Notes under the pieces: generated by a model
Database searches by the model: none
Seen by the model: the letters and a program-made list of their open reading frames with translations, nothing else
What the model was told of the DNA's origin: nothing
Shown here: in pieces, positions 1 through 4,176 of the stretch
Layout of the letters: each line of letters opens with the position of its first letter
How positions within the stretch are numbered: the stretch's first letter is position 1
Program-made: the position numbers and the translations under genes
DNA from: Pseudomonadota bacterium
GTDB taxonomy: Bacteria > Pseudomonadota > Alphaproteobacteria > Rhizobiales > Beijerinckiaceae
Assembly: GCA_023452965.1 (NCBI GenBank)
Contig: JAEXUU010000129.1
Location: 1 to 5,767 of the forward strand
Direction: 5' to 3'
Length of the DNA: 5,767 nt

Positions 1-288
1 CGTCTCGCCCAGGCCGAAGCGAACGCCACCGCCATGGTCAGCGAGGCGATCAGCCGCGGCGACATCCAGGCCGCCAATTTCCTGATCGCCGAGCGCTACA
101 CCGACGCGCTCAAGGCAATGGCCAGCGCCAGCAACAGCAAGCTGGTGATTGTTCCCGTCGAAGCCGCCGCGCTCGCCGGCACGGTCGGCGGCATCGCCCA
201 GCTGACCAAGGCGGTTTTCGGCGAGGAGGCGATCGAGAGCCGCCGCGCCGGTTCGGTTCCGGCCGCCGGCCGCAGCCCCGGAGCCTGA
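1..288 (+). CDS. SPFH/band-7 (stomatin/QmcA-like) protein, C-terminal part
   Basis: The reading frame is open from base 1 and ends at TGA 286-288, giving the last 95 residues of a protein that begins upstream of the window. The fragment opens with an Ala/Glu-rich helix (RLAQAEANATAMV), then an SEAI..GD..AANF..AERY..ALKAMA stretch and a short hydrophobic-polar segment (SKLVIVPVEA). This is the usual C-terminal pattern of bacterial stomatin/prohibitin-like SPFH proteins such as E. coli QmcA: coiled-coil, then a conserved 'NYFxAxKYxEAL...KxxxxP' region. These proteins form oligomeric scaffolds at the inner membrane. The tail after about residue 75 is Arg/Ala/Pro-rich and probably disordered. The next gene is an NfeD protein, the classic partner of SPFH proteins, which independently supports the call. 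The ATG at base 34 is an internal methionine, not the start. Family assignment is firm; the exact subfamily is not. Confidence 0.85.
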   Translation, partial: RLAQAEANATAMVSEAISRGDIQAANFLIAERYTDALKAMASASNSKLVIVPVEAAALAGTVGGIAQLTKAVFGEEAIESRRAGSVPAAGRSPGA

Positions 289-289
289 C

Positions 290-736
290 ATGCTCGACTG
301 GTTCGCCTCCTTCGGCGGCTGGGCCTGGATCGTGCTCGGCCTCGTCCTGATCGGCGGGGAGACGCTCGCGCCAGGCGTCTTCCTGCTTTGGCTCGGCCTC
401 GCGGCGCTGCTCACCGGCGCCGTGGTCGGCCTCACCGGCATCGCCTGGCAGGGCGCCTGGCTTGTCTTCGCCGCCTTTGCCGTCGCCAGCGTGCTGGTCG
501 GCCGCATCGCGACAAGGCGCAAGGCCGAGGAGCCCGATGCCGCCCACGGCCTGAACGATCGCGGCCGACAACTGATCGGCCGGGTCTTCAAGCTCGAGGC
601 GACCATGACCGGCGGCGAGGGCCGCATCCGCGTCGGCGATTCCTCCTGGCGCGTCACCGGCCCGGAATTGCTCGCCGGCTCCGAGGTGCGGGTCGTCCGG
701 GTGGAGGGCGCGACGCTGATCGTCGAGAAGGCTTGA
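290..736 (+). CDS. NfeD family membrane protein (short form)
   Basis: A 148-aa protein of the short NfeD type, lacking the ClpP-like protease domain of long NfeD proteins. Three hydrophobic segments are visible at about residues 8-27, 30-50 and 53-74. The first turn carries the family-typical E24...P28-G29 followed by FLLWLGLAALL. A basic patch (RRK, 76-78) then leads to a soluble beta-rich domain at about 89-148 (LNDRGRQLIGR ... GRIRVGDSSWRV ... GSEVRVVRVEGATLIVEKA), the OB-fold of NfeD proteins. These proteins sit in the inner membrane and are thought to bind SPFH partners through the OB domain. ATG 290 lies one base after the stop of the SPFH gene, with GGAG at 280-283 inside that gene's last codons, so the two are very likely co-transcribed and translationally coupled. 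E. coli has a comparable qmcA-ybbJ pair. Confidence in the family is high. Confidence 0.93.
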   Translation: MLDWFASFGGWAWIVLGLVLIGGETLAPGVFLLWLGLAALLTGAVVGLTGIAWQGAWLVFAAFAVASVLVGRIATRRKAEEPDAAHGLNDRGRQLIGRVFKLEATMTGGEGRIRVGDSSWRVTGPELLAGSEVRVVRVEGATLIVEKA

Positions 737-846
737 CTCGTCGCGCTCGGGGCCGCTTGCGCCGAATGCGACGCAGAGGCTTAACCCGCCATTGAGGCTT
801 GCACGTCCCGGCCATGGACCACCGCAGCCGGCGCTGTCATGACGGG

Positions 847-871
847 GCTACGCTGCGGGCCCACAGGTAGC
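847..871 (+). other. Stem-loop upstream of the 30-aa micro-ORF
   Basis: GCTAC (847-851) pairs with GTAGC (867-871), and CTG (853-855) pairs with CAG (864-866), leaving one bulged G (852) and an 8-nt loop. It ends 10 nt before the GGAGGG ribosome binding site of the micro-ORF at 895. It has no T-tract, so it is not an intrinsic terminator for nfeD. It may be a leader-RNA hairpin or a chance fold in GC-rich DNA. The rest of 737-881 shows nothing I can name beyond a GAGGCTT direct repeat (776-782, 794-800) and an 8-bp GTCATGAC palindrome (836-843). Confidence 0.25.
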
Positions 872-894
872 GCGGCGTGTCGGAGGGATCCGTC

Positions 895-987
895 ATGAGC
901 ATCCCGCACGGGCCAATCGACCTCTTGCTCGCCGCCGCTCTGTCGCTGCTGATCGCAGCGCTGGCCGCCGGCGCCGCCTTCGCCTGA
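895..987 (+). CDS. 30-aa micro-ORF resembling the signal peptide of the downstream L,D-transpeptidase
   Basis: ATG 895 to TGA 985-987 encodes 30 residues. It begins MSIPHGPIDLLLAAALSL, continues as a Leu/Ala-rich membrane-spanning stretch, and ends in AFA. A strong Shine-Dalgarno, GGAGGG at 882-887, lies 7 nt before the ATG, which is the main reason to believe it is translated. Aligned without gaps to the first 30 residues of the L,D-transpeptidase at 1114, I count 15 identities, including a shared HGPIDL block. Both segments end at residue 30 with an AxA-like signal-peptidase I site (AFA here, VQA there), but this ORF stops exactly there. It could be a free membrane peptide, a regulatory leader ORF, or the remnant of a duplicated or truncated secreted protein. 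After the TGA the frame stays open to TAG 1099-1101. No function is assigned. Confidence 0.5.
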   Translation: MSIPHGPIDLLLAAALSLLIAALAAGAAFA

Positions 988-995
988 TCCGAGCC

Positions 996-1059
996 CGATT
1001 CAGGCGCGATTCATCCTGAATCGACCGTTCACCATCTCGCTGAACCGGTGATTCACCGG
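996..1059. promoter_or_regulatory. GANTC- and palindrome-rich region upstream of the L,D-transpeptidase gene
   Basis: Four GANTC pentamers, the CcrM methylation sequence of alphaproteobacteria, fall within 58 bp at 997-1001, 1008-1012, 1018-1022 and 1050-1054. The first two are in CGATTCA direct repeats 11 bp apart. The third lies in the inverted copy TGAATCG (1017-1023). A 9-bp inverted repeat (996-1004 with 1015-1023, 10-nt spacer) and an odd-centred perfect palindrome, CCGGTGA-T-TCACCGG (1045-1059), overlap these sites. The region ends 55 bp before ATG 1114. CcrM methylation and the GcrA regulator act at such sites in Caulobacter; that this is a promoter here is inferred. I could not place convincing -35/-10 boxes. 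Confidence 0.4.
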
Positions 1060-1113
1060 CGCCTTCTTCAAATCGCCCGCGAGGCGGCACTGGCCGCGTA
1101 GGAGGCGAAAGAC

Positions 1114-1644
1114 ATGACCCGCCGACACGGGCCGATCGATCTCATTCTCGCGGCAGGGTTCGCGCTGCTGCTGATGCTGCTCGCGCTGCGCCCGGTACAG
1201 GCCCGCGAAGTCGTCGAGTTTCCCGATCTTCGCTATCAGCCGGGCACGATCGTCATCCGCACCGCCGAGCGGAAGCTCTATTTCATCGCCGCCCCCGGCC
1301 AGGCGCTGCGCTACACCATCGCCGTCGGCAAGGCCGGCAAGCAATGGCGCGGCGTCAAATACATCGAGGAGCTTGCGGTCGAACCGTCCTGGAGCCCGCC
1401 GGCCTCGGTCAAGCGCGATAATCCCTCGATTCCCGACATCATCCCGAGCGGCGCCCCCAACAATCCGATGGGCGCCCGCGTCATCGGCCTCGGGCCCGGC
1501 GGCGAATACGCCATCCATGGCACCAATAATCCGCGCTCGGTCGGCACGGCGGCATCCTATGGCTGCTTCCGCATGCACAACCGGGATGTGATCGATCTCT
1601 ACGCCCGGGTCCGGATGGGCGCTCCGGTCGTGGTCATGCCCTGA
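1114..1644 (+). CDS. Secreted L,D-transpeptidase (YkuD / ErfK-YbiS family)
   Basis: A 176-aa protein with an N-terminal signal peptide (Arg at 3-4, hydrophobic core about 9-25, VQA at 28-30 before REV). The YkuD catalytic domain follows at about residues 45-175. The active-site signature is clear: H135-G136-T137 in the strand YAIHGT, then S148-x-G150-C151-x-R153 (SYGCFR), with Cys151 the predicted nucleophile. Other family marks are the RKLYF strand near 54-58, the YTIAVGKAGKQW segment, and a PMGARVIGL segment ahead of the His strand. Such enzymes form 3-3 peptidoglycan cross-links or attach proteins or glycine to peptidoglycan in the periplasm. At 176 aa this is a compact single-domain form without LysM or peptidoglycan-binding repeats. 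The start is supported by AGGAGG at 1100-1105, 8 nt upstream. It looks monocistronic, with a stem-loop 10 nt after the stop. The exact reaction cannot be told from sequence. Confidence 0.95.
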   Translation: MTRRHGPIDLILAAGFALLLMLLALRPVQAREVVEFPDLRYQPGTIVIRTAERKLYFIAAPGQALRYTIAVGKAGKQWRGVKYIEELAVEPSWSPPASVKRDNPSIPDIIPSGAPNNPMGARVIGLGPGGEYAIHGTNNPRSVGTAASYGCFRMHNRDVIDLYARVRMGAPVVVMP

Positions 1645-1653
1645 GACAGCCGG

Positions 1654-1686
1654 CTTTACGGCGGGAATCGCGTCCCTGCCGTAAAG
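1654..1686 (+). terminator. Stem-loop after the L,D-transpeptidase gene, terminator-like
   Basis: CTTTACGGC (1654-1662) pairs perfectly with GCCGTAAAG (1678-1686). The stem continues as GGGA (1663-1666) with TCCC (1673-1676) after a single bulged T (1677), closing a 6-nt loop. It begins 10 nt after the TGA at 1642-1644. No T-run follows on the plus strand, and the minus strand also lacks a clear one, so this is either a weak or Rho-assisted terminator or an mRNA 3'-stabilising hairpin. A GANTC site (1665-1669) sits in the upper stem and loop. Confidence 0.55.
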
Positions 1687-1799
1687 TCGCATTGCATTCG
1701 CTTGCCCTCTCGCCTGCGGGAAGAAAGCCGGATATCGTTCGCCGCGCGCGACGCCAGTCTTGCTCAACTTCGAACCGCAGAGTCTCAGAGGGGCTACCG

Positions 1800-2117
1800 A
1801 TGGATCATCTCGCAGACGTCAAGAAGTTCGCCAAAAAGGCCGTCAATGAAGCGGCTTTCGCCGGCATGTCCAAGTCCTACGCACTGGTCATGAGCAAGCC
1901 CGATACGCGCTACGTCGCCTGTTCCGACCCGGCCGAGCTGGAGCGCGTCCGCGAGAACTTCCTGAAGAAGAAGCTCGGCCTGAACGGCGGCGATCTCGAC
2001 GCCTCGATCAAGGCGATCTGCGAGCACATGAAGGCCGACAAGACCAAATCGCGCCTGACCTTCTACTATCTGCTGGCCGAGCATTATGGAAAGCTCGATG
2101 CCTTCGTGAAGAAGTAG
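1800..2117 (+). CDS. DUF2853 family protein
   Basis: A 105-aa, Lys-rich, probably cytosolic and mainly helical protein with no signal peptide or membrane segment. It matches the DUF2853 family as I recall it: an N-terminal helix (VKKFAKKAVNEAA), then GMSKSYALVMSKPDTRYV, CSDPAELERVRENFLKKKLGL, a central helix (DASIKAICEHMKAD), and the diagnostic ending KTKSRLTFYYLLAEHYGKL. The length is typical for the family. No enzymatic motif is visible and the family's function is unknown to me. The frame is open further upstream to 1692, but ATG 1800 is chosen because AGAGGGG (1787-1793) stands 6 nt before it and family similarity begins there. The gene stands alone, with a stem-loop in the 155-bp gap before it and a strong terminator after it. 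No convincing promoter was found in 1687-1786, although a GANTC site lies at 1780-1784. Confidence 0.92.
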   Translation: MDHLADVKKFAKKAVNEAAFAGMSKSYALVMSKPDTRYVACSDPAELERVRENFLKKKLGLNGGDLDASIKAICEHMKADKTKSRLTFYYLLAEHYGKLDAFVKK

Positions 2118-2141
2118 AGACAATCCGACGGCTTTGGCCGC

Positions 2142-2173
2142 AAGGCGCTTCCCGAAAGGGAGGCGCCTTTTTT
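2142..2173 (+). terminator. Rho-independent terminator after the DUF2853 gene
   Basis: A 12-bp stem (2142-2153 with 2158-2169, one G-T wobble) is capped by a GAAA tetraloop (2154-2157) and runs straight into six T residues (2168-2173). It begins 24 nt after the TAG at 2115-2117. This is the clearest regulatory signal in the window and marks the end of the DUF2853 transcript. Confidence 0.95.
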
Positions 2174-2174
2174 G

Positions 2175-2202
2175 TTGCCCGCCGCCAGCCGTTTTCTATC
2201 CC
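2175..2202 (+). promoter_or_regulatory. Weak candidate promoter for the two small genes
   Basis: TTGCCC (2175-2180) and TATCCC (2197-2202) are separated by 16 bp, directly after the terminator. This is a loose match to the alphaproteobacterial housekeeping pattern. A promoter is needed somewhere between 2174 and 2273, because the upstream transcript should end at 2173. The boxes themselves are poor matches. Confidence 0.22.
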
Positions 2203-2220
2203 CGCCGGCGAAACCGCGGC

Positions 2221-2242
2221 TGATCCGGCCAAGCCGGCATCA
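2221..2242 (+). other. Stem-loop in the leader of the 43-aa gene
   Basis: TGAT plus CCGGC (2221-2229) pairs with GCCGG and ATCA (2233-2237 and 2239-2242) around a 3-nt loop (CAA), with one bulged C at 2238, giving nine base pairs. It ends 31 nt before ATG 2274 and would lie in the 5' leader if transcription starts near 2205-2215. It lacks a T-tract, so it is not a terminator. Its role, if any, is unknown. Confidence 0.35.
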
Positions 2243-2273
2243 TGGACGCACCGCCGCGTCGGGGGATTTCGCC

Positions 2274-2405
2274 ATGTTCTCGCTTTCCCGCTCCGCCATC
2301 GCCAGCAACACCCCGGTCCTTCTCGCCGGTCTCGAAGCCGCGCTCGTCGCCGTCATCGTCTTCGGCGCCGGACTCGCGTTCGCCGTCACCATCGGCTTCT
2401 TCTGA
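2274..2405 (+). CDS. Small single-pass membrane protein, unknown (43 aa)
   Basis: ATG 2274 to TGA 2403-2405 encodes 43 residues. A short polar, Ser-rich N-terminus (MFSLSRSAIASNTP) leads into one continuous hydrophobic segment from about residue 16 to the C-terminus (LLAGLEAALVAVIV ... AVTIGFF), interrupted by a lone Glu near residue 21. This predicts a single membrane-spanning helix with the N-terminus probably cytosolic. GGGGGA (2261-2266) lies 7 nt before the start and serves as the ribosome binding site. The open frame extends upstream to 2172, but that part overlaps the terminator's T-run and lacks a ribosome binding site, so the inner ATG is preferred. The next gene starts 11 nt downstream, implying one transcript. 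I do not recognise the family. Reality as a gene is supported by the RBS, the tight spacing and the coherent membrane profile. Confidence 0.6.
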   Translation: MFSLSRSAIASNTPVLLAGLEAALVAVIVFGAGLAFAVTIGFF

Positions 2406-2416
2406 GAGGTGCCGTC

Positions 2417-2647
2417 ATGCCGGCCCCGCAAATCTCCGTCGCCTCCCGGCCCAGTGGCCCGCATTTCGAGGTCGGCCGTGATCGCGAGGGCTTCTGGATC
2501 GCCGTCGAGACGCACGGACGCGGCGGCGGCTACTTCGCCAGCCTCGATGCCGCCCTGCACTATGCCCGCTTCACCACGGGCCGCGAGCCCGGCGGGGTGA
2601 CGCTGGCGACCCGCCCGCTCGAACTCCTGCCACCGCGCCTCTGTTGA
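2417..2647 (+). CDS. Hypothetical small soluble protein (76 aa)
   Basis: ATG 2417 to TGA 2645-2647 encodes 76 residues with no signal peptide or membrane helix. The core, VGRDREGFWIAVETHGRGGGYFASLDAALHYARF (roughly residues 19-51), reads as two or three short beta-strands around a Gly-rich turn followed by a helix. I recall similar 'GxWxxxExHGxxGGxFxSxxxALxxA' small proteins being common in Hyphomicrobiales, mostly annotated as hypothetical, but I cannot name a family. The tail is Pro/Leu-rich and ends in a single C-terminal Cys. GAGAGGT (2404-2410) is the ribosome binding site and overlaps the stop codon of the 43-aa gene, so the two are likely co-transcribed and coupled. The gene converges on the CFA-type gene, with only 10 bp between the two stops and no visible terminator. 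No function is assigned. Confidence 0.72.
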   Translation: MPAPQISVASRPSGPHFEVGRDREGFWIAVETHGRGGGYFASLDAALHYARFTTGREPGGVTLATRPLELLPPRLC

Positions 2648-2657
2648 CGCCGCCCGC

Positions 2658-3959
2658 TCAGCGATAGAGATCCTCGCGCGTCAGCGGCAGGCCGGACGCC
2701 CCCTTGCGGCGCTTCGAAACCAGCGTCTGGTTGATCAGCGCCCCGCCGCGCTCGAAGGCGAGCGAGCAGCCGGCGAGATAGAGCAGCCACATCCGCGTGC
2801 GCTCCGCCCCGATCTCGGCCTCCGCCTCAGCCTTGCGCGCATTCAATCGCTCCCACCACAGCCTGGTCGTGCGCTGGTAATGCTCGCGCCAGCCCTCGAC
2901 GTCATGCACCTCGAAGCCGTAGCGCTCGAGATTGGCGATCGACATGCCCAGATGATCGAGCTCGCCGCCGGGGAAGATGTAGCGCACCAGGGCGCGATAC
3001 TCGGGCGGCATCTTGTTGAAGGCCTTCTCGGTCTTCTTCGCACGGCGCGAGATCGTGTGGTGCAGATAAAGCCCGCGCGGCCGCAGCAGCCGGTTCACCG
3101 CCTGGAAATAGGTCTGGTGATTGCGGATGCCGACCTGCTCGAACATGCCGATCGAGGAGATCTTGTCGAAGACGCCCTCCATCTGCGTGAAGTCCTTGAG
3201 ATGCAGCGTGACCCGGTCCTGCAGCCCGAGCCGCTCGACCTTCTCGCGCGCGAACTTCAGCTGCTCCTCGGCAAGCGTCACGCCATGCGCCTCGACGCCG
3301 TAATGCTGGGCGGCATGGCAGATCAGCGCGCCCCAGCCGCAGCCGATGTCGAGCAGCTTGTCGCCCGGTTTCAGGCGCAGCTTGCGGCAGATCATGTCGA
3401 GCTTGTCGCGCTGGGCCCGGCCGATATCGCCGTGCTCCTCGGTGAAGTAGGCGCAGGTGTAGACCATCTCCTCGTCGAGGAAGAGCCGGTAGAATTCGTT
3501 CGAGACGTCGTAGTGATAGGCGACATTGGCCTTGTTGGTCGCCGGATCGCCATCGCGCGCGATCTCGTCGCCCTTGCGATGCGCGACAGCCGCCGGTGCC
3601 GAGCCCGGCGCGAAGATGAAGCGGCGCACCACGTCGAACACCGCCGATTTCGGGATGCCCCGCGCCAGCCTGCCGACCTTGCCCTCCGGCCGCGCCGCGG
3701 CGAGGTCGAAGATCGAGCCGTTCTCGATCGCTATCCGGTCGGAGATGTGGAGGTTGAGCAGTGTGTCGAGCTTCGGCTTGCGCAGCAGTGCCGAAACGGC
3801 GCCGCCATCGCGGATCGCGATCGCCAGGCCGTCCTGCGGCCAGTCGGCGGGTACTTTCGAGCCATCCCACAGGGAAAAGCCGAGCTTCAGCCCAAGTTTC
3901 GCATGGGCCTCGGCCAGAAGCCGCCGGAGTGCCTCGATGCGTTGTACGTCGCCGCCCAT
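2658..3959 (-). CDS. Cyclopropane-fatty-acyl-phospholipid synthase family SAM methyltransferase
   Basis: A 433-aa cytosolic or membrane-peripheral enzyme predicted to transfer a methylene group from S-adenosylmethionine to cis double bonds of phospholipid acyl chains. Residues about 1-130 form the N-terminal lipid-binding region; residues about 145-420 are the methyltransferase. Visible motifs are HYDVSNEFY (149-157), VYTCAYF with Cys169, the SAM-binding LDIGCGWG (203-210), MFEQVG with Glu274, LHHTIS with His301 and Ile303, and Tyr361 in REHYQRT. From memory these correspond to the E. coli Cfa active-site residues Cys139, Glu239, His266, Ile268 and Tyr317; the Glu-to-His spacing of 27 is the same in both. 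The enzyme therefore looks intact. The start at 3959 is the first after an in-frame TAA seven codons upstream; only a loose GGGG-type ribosome binding site is present. Related family members add methyl groups instead of forming rings, so the product is not certain. Confidence 0.93.
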   Translation of the reverse strand: MGGDVQRIEALRRLLAEAHAKLGLKLGFSLWDGSKVPADWPQDGLAIAIRDGGAVSALLRKPKLDTLLNLHISDRIAIENGSIFDLAAARPEGKVGRLARGIPKSAVFDVVRRFIFAPGSAPAAVAHRKGDEIARDGDPATNKANVAYHYDVSNEFYRLFLDEEMVYTCAYFTEEHGDIGRAQRDKLDMICRKLRLKPGDKLLDIGCGWGALICHAAQHYGVEAHGVTLAEEQLKFAREKVERLGLQDRVTLHLKDFTQMEGVFDKISSIGMFEQVGIRNHQTYFQAVNRLLRPRGLYLHHTISRRAKKTEKAFNKMPPEYRALVRYIFPGGELDHLGMSIANLERYGFEVHDVEGWREHYQRTTRLWWERLNARKAEAEAEIGAERTRMWLLYLAGCSLAFERGGALINQTLVSKRRKGASGLPLTREDLYR

Positions 3960-4176
3960 GCCGATAATCCGCCCCGTTTACCTTACGGCCTTTAGGCCGC
4001 AGGATGCTTCTCATTGCAACCGCGTTTGCGCTTGCGGCCGGCGGCGCAGGGTTATGCACCTCATGCAATGTCGCCATGCATGACCGCAACGGCATCACCG
4101 AATCTGCACAATCATTAACCGGCGCTGTTCCAGAACGATCCGGGCGCTTCTGCGCCGATTGATTCTGGAGCCCATG
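3960..4176. promoter_or_regulatory. Divergent intergenic region between the CFA-type gene and the chemoreceptor gene
   Basis: This 217-bp region must hold the start signals for both flanking genes. ATGCA occurs three times (4054-4058, 4063-4067, 4076-4080), the last within the perfect palindrome CATGCATG (4075-4082). CATTGCA (4012-4018) is an inverted copy of TGCAATG (4064-4070), 52 bp away. A short hairpin, CGGCC-TTTA-GGCCG, lies at 3986-3999. For the minus-strand gene, TTGCAA (4019-4014) and CCTAAA (3996-3991) with 17-bp spacing are a weak promoter candidate. For the plus-strand gene, GANTC sites occur at 4100-4104 and 4161-4165, but no good -35/-10 pair was found. Two-way promoter function is inferred from gene orientation. 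Confidence 0.5.
4167..4170 (+). promoter_or_regulatory. Ribosome binding site that decides the chemoreceptor start
   Basis: GGAG at 4167-4170 is the only Shine-Dalgarno-like sequence near the start. It is 6 nt before ATG 4177 but only 3 nt before ATG 4174, and it lies downstream of the possible TTG start at 4159. Spacing therefore favours ATG 4177, with ATG 4174 as a minor alternative. Confidence 0.6.

Noticed and set aside
388..795. Plus-strand Arg-rich open frame of 135 codons overlapping nfeD
   Set aside because: It is out of frame with a clear NfeD gene, and its Arg/Pro-rich translation is typical of shadow frames.
985..987. TGA as a possible selenocysteine or programmed readthrough codon
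   Set aside because: No SECIS-like bacterial hairpin right after the TGA was recognised and no selenoprotein context exists. The readthrough idea is kept only as a low-interest note.
1000..1767. Minus-strand open frame of 255 codons opposite the L,D-transpeptidase gene
   Set aside because: It lies antisense to a gene with a full catalytic motif and signal peptide. Its composition looks like a GC-bias shadow.
3960..3967. GCCGATAA, an exact match to the flagellar sigma-28 -10 box, pointing toward the chemoreceptor gene
   Set aside because: No TAAA-like -35 box lies about 15 bp upstream (3941-3944 reads GTTG), it is more than 200 bp from the start codon, and many alphaproteobacteria lack FliA.
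2880..3995. Plus-strand open frame of 371 codons, and a second minus-strand frame (2902-4098), over the CFA-type gene
   Set aside because: Both overlap the CFA-type gene, which carries all expected motifs. The alternative translations are low-complexity and have no recognisable domains.
4068..4082. Sigma-54-like TGGC...TGCAT on the minus strand
   Set aside because: GG and GC are 7 bp apart instead of the required 10, so it cannot serve as a -24/-12 promoter.
4143..4156. GGCGC-TTCT-GCGCC hairpin in the chemoreceptor leader
   Set aside because: A 5-bp stem in GC-rich DNA is expected by chance, and it does not cover the ribosome binding site.
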